Origin: JBMNFB01 sp050949085
Lineage (GTDB): Bacteria; Bacillota; UBA994; UBA5500
DNA length: 64,000 nt
Reading direction: 5' to 3'
Assembly: GCA_050949085.1 (NCBI GenBank)
Contig: JBMNFB010000001.1
Location: forward strand, 682,001 to 746,000
Numbering within the stretch: the first letter of the stretch is position 1; the number at the start of each line of letters is the position of its first letter. Below the pieces are notes generated by a model, which was not told the origin of the DNA, did no database searches, and worked only from the letters and a program-made list of their open reading frames with translations. Below are positions 52,146-60,395 of the stretch, piece after piece. A program made the translations under genes and the position numbers.

Positions 52146-52970
52146 CTAGAACGAAATGATCAGCCCGCCCTCGCCGGCGTAGGTGGCCATGGTAGCGCCC
52201 ATGGCATTGATGATCACATCGCGCGCGTTGCTGCGCTCGGTCAGCGCTTGCCCAATATCAGCCGCGTCCGCCGAATTCCGGAAATGAGTGATACCCACAT
52301 CGCGTCCCGTGAGGTCGGGAGCAAAACCCTGGATGGTGTGCAGCGCCCGGCCAAGAAACCTCTTGCCGCCGCGCACCTTCTCCAGCAGCTGCACCTCCCC
52401 ATCCACGTTGTGAAGCAGCGCCCGGATGTTAAGGACATTCGCCAGTCCCCCCTGCAGGCGACTGAGGCGGCCGCCCTTGACGATGTTCTCAAGGGTCTGG
52501 AGCAGAATGACGATCTTCATCCGCTGACGGTATTGCTGCAGCTCGTCCAGCGCTTCGCGCATGGTGCATCCAGCCTTCGCCAGCTCGCAGGCTTTGAGCA
52601 CCTGCAGTCCATGCCCAAGCGATCCGGCCAGAGTATCGAACACATTGGCACCGACAGCGGATAAATCGCGACCCAGGCAGGCCGACTGATAGGTGCCGCT
52701 AAGCTTGGACGAGATAGTCAGGCAGAGTACCTGGCCAAAATCCGAGAGTTCGCGGAAGACGTCGGCAAAGACGGCCGGCGAAGGCTGCGAAGTCTTAGGT
52801 AGCGCCTGGCTGCGCGCCATCCTGTCGTAGAATTCAGCCTGGCTGATATCTACCCCTTCTCGAAACACTTCGCCATCGATGCTGATGTTCAGCGGGACAA
52901 CCTTGATGTTGTGTTCCTTAACGAGTTCCTCCGGCAGATCACAGGAGCTGTCGGTGACTACCTGCAGCAC
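52146..52970 (-). CDS. DegV-family fatty-acid-binding protein
   Basis: 274 residues from GTG 52970, eight bases after GGGGGG; an upstream extension of 34 codons is unlike the family. VVTDSSCDLPEELVKEH opens the domain, followed by KTSQPSPAVF and the central TISSKLSGTYQSA motif. DegV/FakB proteins bind a fatty acid between two domains and present it to the FakA kinase for acyl-phosphate formation. FakA is not in the window. Single gene with its own terminator. Confidence 0.92.
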   Translation of the reverse strand: MLQVVTDSSCDLPEELVKEHNIKVVPLNISIDGEVFREGVDISQAEFYDRMARSQALPKTSQPSPAVFADVFRELSDFGQVLCLTISSKLSGTYQSACLGRDLSAVGANVFDTLAGSLGHGLQVLKACELAKAGCTMREALDELQQYRQRMKIVILLQTLENIVKGGRLSRLQGGLANVLNIRALLHNVDGEVQLLEKVRGGKRFLGRALHTIQGFAPDLTGRDVGITHFRNSADAADIGQALTERSNARDVIINAMGATMATYAGEGGLIISF

Positions 52971-53157
52971 TGCACCATCCCCCCATTCATGCGGTTGGGC
53001 CTGACAGAACATTCCTGTCTCTATGATGCCCACAAGGGGACAGTTTCTCCACCCTGCTCGATAGTCCTGCATACGAAAGAACTGTTCGGGTAAGATCGCG
53101 CCACTCGATGACTCCCAACCTGGGATTGGTCGATTCAGTCACATTGCTTCCCTCCCT

Positions 53158-53934
53158 TCAGGCGAGGTATGGCCGTACCCATATCAGGCTCATTCGGCAG
53201 CGGGGATCACTCCCCCTCCCCACGAGAGGCGAGGACTCGCCAGACGGGAGCTCCTCGCTATCGTCCCTGGCGGCCAGGGCAAACGCCTTCTCCAGATAGT
53301 CCAGCGCACTGTCCGGCCGGCCACCCTCGGCTTCGATCTCGGCCACGTTGACCGCCTCCATCCACCCCTGGAAGAGAAGGCTGCCTGTACGGCCGAAGAG
53401 TTCAGCCAGAGCAACCAGCTGATCGCCATGGCGTTTGGCGATAGCTGGCGCGCCCTGGCGACGCACGATTGAGGCCAGGCAGCTCAGGGAGAGCGCTATC
53501 GTGTTCAGGCTGCGTTCCAGGTTCGAGCGAGCGGTCCGCTCGGCCTGTTCGTAATCCTGTCTGCGAAAATACAGCTGCGCCAGTGCCGGGCTGGGGTCAA
53601 ATTCGACGGCTGGCAGCAGCTTGCGGAAGCAGGCTTCAGCCTCGGCGTATTGCCCCTGATCCAGATAGAGGTATCCCAGCGAATGATAGGCCGCCGGTTC
53701 GTGTAATGCCAGTTGCAGGAGCAGCTCTCTGGCTTCATCCAGGTACGTCTTGTCCCCCTTCCGCTGCCCTAGCCAGGACGGGGTGAAGGCCAGCAATTGG
53801 CGCAGTTCCGGGTCATCCGGTTTGAGTCTCTCGCCCTCTCGCAGCCTACCCACAGCATCTCCTCTGCCACTGGCTCCGACCGCGGCCGCCTGACCCAGTC
53901 GAGGGCGAGACGTCGGGCGATGGTGCATAGCCAC
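53158..53934 (-). pseudogene. TPR-repeat remnant with out-of-frame ends
   Basis: Only the middle of this 258-codon frame looks like protein: from about GRLREGERLKPDDPELR to DYLEKAFALAARDD it carries TPR-like helices (HSLGYLYLDQGQYAEAEACF, LYFRRQDYEQAERTA). The first ~40 codons are the ECF sigma fragment of the neighbouring frame read out of phase. The last ~30 (SPLVGRGSDPRCRM...) look like read-through into non-coding DNA. It is probably the C-terminal part of a larger TPR protein, joined by deletion and frameshift to the sigma remnant. Confidence 0.6.
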
Positions 53935-55021
53935 GGCCCGAAGCTCTCCGGACTGCGCAGGCTGGGAAGCCGCTGATAGGCCTTGATGAACGTTTCCTGG
54001 GCAATGTCCTCAGCCTGATGGAAATCGCCTGCGCGTGAACTGTGCGCCTCGAACAGCTCTGTCAATGTCTGCAACTGACCAGCGCGCAGGCTGGTGTTCA
54101 GGAACTGGCCGTAACCCATGGATAGGCCAATCAACGTATACCCGAGCTGCCAGATGGCCCCGAGCGTGAGGACTATCTGGCCGGCCGTACCTCCACTGCT
54201 GACGATGGAGTCCAGAGGTACGATCAGCCCGGCCGCTGCCCCCAGCCAGGAGACGAATATCAGCAGCTCATTGAAAGCCACCTGCTTCTTATAAATGCCG
54301 AGCTGGCGGCGGTAGGCAGTGTCAAAGATCCCGCGGTACTTATCGACCAGGACGCGGCGCAGCCCGAACAGACTTCTCTCATGGGCCACCTGGTCGTCAA
54401 AGACCAGCTGCCGCAGGTAAGTAAGCTTGCGTCGCTCTGGCAGGTTGCCCAGCAAGCCAACCCAGGACAGGCTGATAACCTTCTTCTCCAGGAACACCAT
54501 CGGCAGCAGAGAGGCGATAACGAGGACAAGTACGAGTGGATGGGTCACCATGAGCAGGGCGATCAGCGCGGCCCCGGTTAGCAGATGGCTGACCATCCGC
54601 CGCAGCGCACTCACAGATAACATGACGTAAGCGCCCAGTTCACCCAGCAGGCGCACACTGTCGTGATACAGCTCCTGCTCGAAAACCTCCAGTGTCTGGA
54701 CGCGCGCCACCCGCTCGATCATCAGGGCAAGGGCGCGCTGATCCACCTTATCGCGCAAGACGGCCTGCAGCAGGCTGGGCAGGTTTTCGGCCGAAGTAGA
54801 AAACAGGAGCAAAATGGCATAGCAGGCTAATGCTCTGGAGCTGCGCGCCAGCCCCTCACTGATCACGCTGTCCAGAGCGAGCTGCTGACTGCGCAGCAAG
54901 ACGGCCGGCAGAAAACCCTGGAGCAGCATTTTCGCCAGAAACAGGGCGAACAACAACGGGCTCGGGCGGTTAAAGTGACGGCGAACTTGAGAGTGGCGAT
55001 CAGGTTGCTGCGCTGCTGCAT
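53769..55021 (-). pseudogene. Broken ABC exporter gene fused to an ECF sigma fragment
   Basis: The gene starts convincingly at ATG 55021 (GGGAGG, seven bases; MQQRSNLIATLKFAV). The frame must then shift by one base at about 54975 to continue as FNRPSPLLFALFLAKMLLQG, a type-1 ABC exporter membrane domain of about 320 residues. Before any nucleotide-binding domain it changes abruptly, near FEAHSSRAGDF, into region 2 of an ECF sigma factor (AEDIAQETFIKAY, PWLCTIARRLALDWVRR), and ends without region 4. This is a deletion fusion of two unrelated genes plus a frameshift. Neither half can be functional in its family role. Confidence 0.82.
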
Positions 55022-55137
55022 ATCTCGTCCTCCCATCTGCACGTGGCAGAGGAATAAAAACCCCTCCGTCAATACAGACGGGTGAGAGGCGCAAGAACTG
55101 TCTTGAATCTGAAAGTAGAGCGGCGGGACAAGCGAAA

Positions 55138-55160
55138 CGGGAGGGCATAACCCTCCCTTT
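55138..55160 (-). terminator. Terminator of the ABC exporter/two-component operon
   Basis: Minus strand GGGAGGG-TTATG-CCCTCCC followed by GTTTCGCTTG, just past the permease stop codon. Confidence 0.8.
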
Positions 55161-55165
55161 TCGCC

Positions 55166-57787
55166 CTAGAGATTCTCGTTTTTCAGAGCGTCGAGGATGT
55201 TTTCGCGGCGCACGCGGTTGCGCGAATACTTCATGCTGATAAAGACAACCAGGAAGACGCTGATGGTGGCGATGGCCATTCCAGTGAGCGGCAGCCGGAA
55301 CGGCATATCGACGCCTTCGTTAATGCTGCCGTGGATCAGCCAGGTGACCCCGACTGAGACGGGCAGGCCGTAAAGCAGCGCGCGCAGTCCGTAAAAGATG
55401 CACTCGAAGTCGAGCATGCGGTTGAAGCCTTTCTCGGTCATCCCCACCGACTTCAACATGGCAAACTCGCGTCGCCGCAGGTTGACATTGGTGGAGATGG
55501 TGTTGAAGACGTTGGCAATGGTGATCAGCGACATCAGGACGATGAATCCGTATGAGAAAACGGAGATGATGGTGATCAGACTGCGGTCCGACTGCCCGGC
55601 TTCAGCCATATTGTAGAGGTTGCTGATGGGCAGACCCTGGGTCTGGAGAACCTCGCGAATCTCTTCTTCGGCCTGCGCAGGTCGATCGGCTGTTAGATAG
55701 ATGCTGGTGAAATTCGGCTCGCCCCAAAGGGCCGTTGCCAGCTGAGCATCGATGACGAGGAAGATCTCTCCGTGCTGAGCATAGGGCTGTACGCCCTGTG
55801 GCGCTGTATCGGCCAGCGCAGCCACTTGCATCTGCACCGCTGTCGGCGCTTCACCGCCGTCCCAGAGCGTCAGCTCCAGGCTTGTCGGCGCCGGACGGGC
55901 AAAGATACTGGTGTTGCGGTATCTGCCCTCCGCCGGGCTGTAGAAGTGCTGCTGGTCGATGACGATGGCTGCCGGTCTCTCTGGCTTCCGCAATTCAGCA
56001 GCATCAAGACCGAATCCAGCGGCATAGTCGCTGAAGGTAGCCGAGTCCACGGCGTGGATGCGCAGGCTTACGGTAAGCGCCCCCTCTTCCCCACCAGTCT
56101 CTGCTCCTCCCGACCCTTCGTAGTAATCGGGATCGACCTGCTCCGGCTGCAGCTTTACGCTGCCATAGTATGGCGAGACGATGGAGCCGGAACTGACACT
56201 GGGCAATGCGATAAGCTGGGCCCGGAGCGGCTCAACAGGGATCTGGGCCAATGCTGCGTTCACCATGTAATAAGAAAGGTCGTAGTTCGTGTTCTCATAG
56301 ACGTTGCTCACACCATTGCGCAGGTATCCGGAAAAAGCAGTCGCCGATATGAAGAGCACCACGCTGATAAACAGCGAGAAAACGGTGCTGCGATAGCGGC
56401 GCCGGCTGCGCTTGAGGTTCTTCAGGGCTAGCTCGCCCGGGAAGCCGAACAGCTTCCGGGTCAGGCGCGAGGTCCTGACTTGTTTGGCGGACACCCTGGT
56501 CTCACTGGTCTGTCTGATGGCATCCATGGCCGAAATTCGGGCCACCCGGCGTGCCGGGATATAGGCCGAAATCAGTATCGTCACCAGCGCCAGCAGAGCC
56601 GAAATCAGCAGGGCAGGCAGCGGCACAACGAGATGGAAGGTAACCGCCTGGCCCATTACACTCCGCCCCAATACGACGGCCAATTCGGTCTCCAGGCAAC
56701 GCAGCGTGACGGCGATGCCGGCTACGCCAGCACCGATACCCAACGGCACGCCGATTCCGCCAATGATCAGGGCCTCAAAGAAGACGGAACGTTTCAGCTG
56801 CCGAGCAGTCGCACCGACGCTGGCCAGCAAACCGAAGTGTTTCTCCCGCTCGCTGGTGGAGATAGAGAACGAGTTATTGATCAGGCTGACTGAGCCGACG
56901 ACGATCAGTCCGAGCAGAATGGCACCCAGACCATAGAGGGCGGTCAGGAAATTGCGGTTACCGCTGATCCCCATAAAGCGCAGGAGCTCACTATTTGTCT
57001 CGATACTGCTGTACTCATTTAGTACAAGCTCTCTCTCTATCCGACTGGTTAGCTGATAGATCCGCCGCGGGTTACTGGCTCGGAAGTAGATCGTGATTTG
57101 TCCATCGCTGAGCGCCTCCTCGGCGAGTAGTGAGTAGAGCGTGAACCCTGGGGACGAGAAGCCTTCTATCGACCACGCTGGCCGACTGGCTAGGCCGACG
57201 ATGGTGAAGGTCCTTGTCTCTTGCGGAACAAACCGCTCTGGATCGGTGTTATCCTCGCCTGATAAGTAGCTATTGTACTGATTCATGGCCCTCCCATCCG
57301 GCGCCAGGCGCTGCCCCAACTCCAGCGTCAGGGTTTCGCCCAGCCGATAGTTCACACCGCCTTCGGTGGCAATATGCGCCGTGATCACAGCTTCATCCGG
57401 CCGCTCTGGCAGCCGACCGCTCTCCAGACTGACGGGCATTGACTGAAAGGCCGCCTGATCATACTGCAACAGGTAAAGATAGGGCTTGCTGTCATGCCTG
57501 CTTCCAGGCAGCAGCGCATAGCCGCCGCCTTGCGCGACAGCCACGCCCTCCACGCCATCCATCTGTTGCAGGTCAGTCAGGTCGGCAACAGTGGCGTTAT
57601 GCACGACTGCGTGCCAGTCACCCTCGTTAGCGATGGTGTAATCGATGATGTAAGCCTGCAGGCTGGCGATGAGCGTAGTTACGGCCGTAATCATCGCTGC
57701 CGAGAGAATAACGCCGATGATTGTGACAATCGTGCGCGTCCGGTTTTTTCTTAACCCCGCCAGGGTGACCCGGTTGATAACGTTCAT
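55166..57787 (-). CDS. FtsX/MacB-type ABC transporter permease
   Basis: 873 residues with two FtsX units. Helix 1 (TIVTIIGVILSAAMITAVTT) is followed by a ~220-residue outside domain, three helices (about 280-420), helix 5 (VFSLFISVVLFISATAF), a second outside domain (about 495-740) and three final helices. The ATG overlaps the ATPase stop by one base (TGATG), so translation is coupled. Such permeases move lipids, peptides or antibiotics out of the membrane or transmit mechanical signals. With the adjacent sensor kinase, an antimicrobial-peptide response is plausible. It differs from BceB, which has ten helices and one outside domain. Confidence 0.9.
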   Translation of the reverse strand: MNVINRVTLAGLRKNRTRTIVTIIGVILSAAMITAVTTLIASLQAYIIDYTIANEGDWHAVVHNATVADLTDLQQMDGVEGVAVAQGGGYALLPGSRHDSKPYLYLLQYDQAAFQSMPVSLESGRLPERPDEAVITAHIATEGGVNYRLGETLTLELGQRLAPDGRAMNQYNSYLSGEDNTDPERFVPQETRTFTIVGLASRPAWSIEGFSSPGFTLYSLLAEEALSDGQITIYFRASNPRRIYQLTSRIERELVLNEYSSIETNSELLRFMGISGNRNFLTALYGLGAILLGLIVVGSVSLINNSFSISTSEREKHFGLLASVGATARQLKRSVFFEALIIGGIGVPLGIGAGVAGIAVTLRCLETELAVVLGRSVMGQAVTFHLVVPLPALLISALLALVTILISAYIPARRVARISAMDAIRQTSETRVSAKQVRTSRLTRKLFGFPGELALKNLKRSRRRYRSTVFSLFISVVLFISATAFSGYLRNGVSNVYENTNYDLSYYMVNAALAQIPVEPLRAQLIALPSVSSGSIVSPYYGSVKLQPEQVDPDYYEGSGGAETGGEEGALTVSLRIHAVDSATFSDYAAGFGLDAAELRKPERPAAIVIDQQHFYSPAEGRYRNTSIFARPAPTSLELTLWDGGEAPTAVQMQVAALADTAPQGVQPYAQHGEIFLVIDAQLATALWGEPNFTSIYLTADRPAQAEEEIREVLQTQGLPISNLYNMAEAGQSDRSLITIISVFSYGFIVLMSLITIANVFNTISTNVNLRRREFAMLKSVGMTEKGFNRMLDFECIFYGLRALLYGLPVSVGVTWLIHGSINEGVDMPFRLPLTGMAIATISVFLVVFISMKYSRNRVRRENILDALKNENL

Positions 57788-58467
57788 CAGCGGATCACCT
57801 CGTCGCGGGCGATTCTCCCATCCTCGATGCTGATCACTCGGTCGGCCTGAATGGCAATCCGTTCATCGTGGGTAATGATGATCAGGGTCTGCTTATACTG
57901 CCGATTGAACAGCTTCAGCAGACTGACGATCTCCCTGCTATTCTTGCTGTCCAGATTACCGGTGGGCTCGTCGGCCAGCACCAGCGCCGGGTGGTTGATC
58001 AGCGCCCGCCCGATGGAAACCCGCTGCTGCTCGCCACCCGAAAGCTGATTGGGCAGATGATGCAGCCGGCCCGTGAGCCCCAGGGTGGTGAGTAACTGCT
58101 GCAGGTACTCCTGATCCTCTTCCCGACCGTCTAGCAGCAGCGGCAGGGTGATATTTTCTTCGACGTTGAGCACAGGGATAAGGTTATAGAACTGGTAGAT
58201 CAACCCGATCTGACGACGCCGGAAAATGGCTAGCCGGGATTCGTCCAGACTGTAGATATCGGCCCCATCGATGAGTACCTTGCCAGATGTGGGGCGGTCC
58301 ACGCCGCCAATCATGTGTAGCAGCGTCGACTTGCCCGAGCCGGAAGGCCCGATCACAGCGACAAATTCGCCTTCTTCCACCGTGAGTGACACGTTGTCCA
58401 GAGCAGTGACTGCGGTCTGCCCCTGGCCATAGATCTTGGTCAGGTCTTGCACCTGAAGTAATGGCAT
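57787..58467 (-). CDS. ABC transporter ATPase (LolD/MacB type)
   Basis: 226 residues from ATG 58467, seven bases after GGAGG; the longer open frame is unlikely. Walker A GPSGSGKST, Q-loop YQFYNLIP, signature LSGGEQQRVSIGRAL, Walker B LVLADEPTGNLDS, switch His IITHDERIA. The group couples to FtsX-type permeases, here the gene that overlaps its stop codon. Confidence 0.94.
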   Translation of the reverse strand: MPLLQVQDLTKIYGQGQTAVTALDNVSLTVEEGEFVAVIGPSGSGKSTLLHMIGGVDRPTSGKVLIDGADIYSLDESRLAIFRRRQIGLIYQFYNLIPVLNVEENITLPLLLDGREEDQEYLQQLLTTLGLTGRLHHLPNQLSGGEQQRVSIGRALINHPALVLADEPTGNLDSKNSREIVSLLKLFNRQYKQTLIIITHDERIAIQADRVISIEDGRIARDEVIR

Positions 58468-58568
58468 GAAAGCACCTCCATGATTACCCTTCTGAGCCGA
58501 TTCTACAAAACCTAGGTGACTTTCCAGTGACTGCGCCGGTGACAATTTAGTCACCCTGGGCCGACACT

Positions 58569-59585
58569 CTACACTGCAGACTTGTAGAACCGCAGATAGA
58601 AGGTGCTGCCCTCCCCTGCCCTGCTCTCTACTGTGATGTCACCCTGCTGGCTGCGCATGATGCTGCGCGACATGGCCAGACCGATGCCGATGCTATCGGG
58701 CGAGGCATTCTTGCCCCGATAGAAGCGAGTAAAGATGTGGGGCAAGTCTGCCCTTTCGATGCCGCTTCCGTTATCGGCAATGGTCATCTCGCTGTACAGA
58801 GGATTATTCGACACAGCGATCTCAATCCGCCCGCCATGCGGTGTGTGCTCAATGGAGTTTTTCAGGATGTTGGTCAGGGCTTCTGTCGTCCAGGGGAGGT
58901 CACAACAGACAACTTCCTCGGAACCAATCTGCACGCAATCGATCTCTTTCGCCTCCAGGCGAATCAGCAGAGGCTGCAATGCTCGATCCAGAAGCGTCTG
59001 TGCAAGAACGGGGGCACGCTTCATCTGCACCACGCCAGTATCCAGCTGGGACATCCTCAGCAGCGCCGAGACCAGCCATTCCATGCGTTCCAGCTGAGCA
59101 CGCAGGTGCGAGGTGAACTCGCGGCGACGGGCGAGGGGGAGCTGCTCATCCTGCAGCAGGTCGACCATCACCAGCAGCGAAGTGAGTGGGGTCTTCAGCT
59201 GATGCGAGATATCGGCCATCTGCTCGGCCAGGAGCAGCTTGTCGTGCTGCAGTTGCTCGTTGTACTCGGAGAGCATCTGTGTGACCTTGTAGATCTCGCT
59301 TTTCAGGATACTCAGCTCGCCTTCCTCGTTGTCTCGAATATCCAGGGCCGCGCCGCGTCCTGCGCTGAGGCGCCGCAAGTACTCGGACAGACGGCGAATG
59401 TTTCGGTAGCGCTGTGCGGTGAAAGCGGCGAAAATCAGCGAAAGCAGAATGACGCTGCTGAGGACAAGGAGCGCTGTCGGAGGGCCAATTAGCCAGCCGG
59501 CACCGATCAGCACCAGACCCAGCGCTGCCAGCGCCAGTAGTAACGCGCGCACTTCCCCAAAGCGCAGCAATCCGAATCCCCCCAT
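58569..59585 (-). CDS. Intramembrane-sensing histidine kinase (BceS-like)
   Basis: 338 residues. Two N-terminal helices (LLLALAALGLVLIGAGWLIG and ALLVLSSVILLSLIFAAF) are joined by only a few residues, the layout of kinases that sense through a partner ABC transporter. Then come a HAMP-like stretch, HisKA box ADISHQLKTPLTSL, and ATPase motifs NILKNSIEHTP, DNGSGI and GIGLAMSRSI. The ATG follows the regulator's stop codon directly. Together with the downstream ABC genes it forms a transporter-sensor module. Confidence 0.9.
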   Translation of the reverse strand: MGGFGLLRFGEVRALLLALAALGLVLIGAGWLIGPPTALLVLSSVILLSLIFAAFTAQRYRNIRRLSEYLRRLSAGRGAALDIRDNEEGELSILKSEIYKVTQMLSEYNEQLQHDKLLLAEQMADISHQLKTPLTSLLVMVDLLQDEQLPLARRREFTSHLRAQLERMEWLVSALLRMSQLDTGVVQMKRAPVLAQTLLDRALQPLLIRLEAKEIDCVQIGSEEVVCCDLPWTTEALTNILKNSIEHTPHGGRIEIAVSNNPLYSEMTIADNGSGIERADLPHIFTRFYRGKNASPDSIGIGLAMSRSIMRSQQGDITVESRAGEGSTFYLRFYKSAV

Positions 59586-60275
59586 CTAGATCTGATACCC
59601 CAGGCCGCGCACCGTCTTGATGATCTGCGGATTCTGCGGGTCATCCTCAACCTTTTCGCGCAATCGCTTAATGTAGACCGTCAGGGTATTGTCATTGACA
59701 AAATCGCCAGAAACATCCCAGACGCTCTGAAGCAGCTGCGTGCGAGTCACTGTCTGCCCGGCGTGGTTGATCAAGGTCAGCAGCAGGCGATACTCCAGCG
59801 CGGTGAGGAAGAGGTCGTTGCCGCCCTTGCTCACCTTCCCTTCGCTCAGGTTGACCAGCAAGTTCCCGTGGCACCAGACGGCCTTCGCCTCGACACCAGG
59901 CCGGGTGCGACGCAGCACGCTGCGGATGCGCGACTGCAACTCCCGCAACCGAAACGGCTTGGTGATATAGTCATCGGCGCCAATATCAAGCCCCAGCACC
60001 ACGCTGCCCTCGTCATCCCGGACGGTAAGGAAGATGACCGGCGTATCGCCCCTGGCCTTAAGCTCACGGCAGATGTCAAATCCGTTGCCATCAGGCAGCG
60101 AAACGTCCAGCAGGGCCAAGTCAAACTGGGCAGCGGCGATTTGCTCGCGGGCAGAAGCAGCATCTGGACAGACGGTAACAGCGGAGCCCTCCTGTTTCAG
60201 GGCATATTCCAGGCCCAAAGCTATGGAGTGATCATCCTCCACCAGGATGATGCGCAGTTTCTGGTCCGGTCTCAT
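59586..60275 (-). CDS. OmpR-family response regulator
   Basis: 229 residues: receiver with acidic pair EDD, phosphoacceptor Asp57 in LALLDVSLPDG, Thr in FLTVRDD and Lys in ITKPFR, then a winged-helix DNA-binding domain (EYRLLLTLINHAGQTVTRTQLL, NTLTVYIKRLREK). First gene of the regulator-kinase-ATPase-permease operon, which it probably autoregulates. GGAAAGGAG precedes the ATG. Confidence 0.94.
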   Translation of the reverse strand: MRPDQKLRIILVEDDHSIALGLEYALKQEGSAVTVCPDAASAREQIAAAQFDLALLDVSLPDGNGFDICRELKARGDTPVIFLTVRDDEGSVVLGLDIGADDYITKPFRLRELQSRIRSVLRRTRPGVEAKAVWCHGNLLVNLSEGKVSKGGNDLFLTALEYRLLLTLINHAGQTVTRTQLLQSVWDVSGDFVNDNTLTVYIKRLREKVEDDPQNPQIIKTVRGLGYQI

Positions 60276-60325
60276 TGGATCAACTCCTTTCCCCCTGTTA
60301 GTCTACCTGACCCAGGAAAAGCGAC

Positions 60326-60353
60326 GCAACAGCGGCGCTATCGCCGCTGTTGC
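60326..60353 (-). terminator. Terminator of the GGDEF/HD-GYP gene
   Basis: GCAACAGCGGCG-ATAG-CGCCGCTGTTGC, a perfect 12-bp stem; the minus strand continues GTCGCTTTTCC. It lies 43 bp past the upstream gene's stop and just before the response-regulator gene, insulating the two. Confidence 0.85.
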
Positions 60354-60395
60354 GCAACATCATTTTCAGTTAACACCACCGTGACTGTCACCGGC

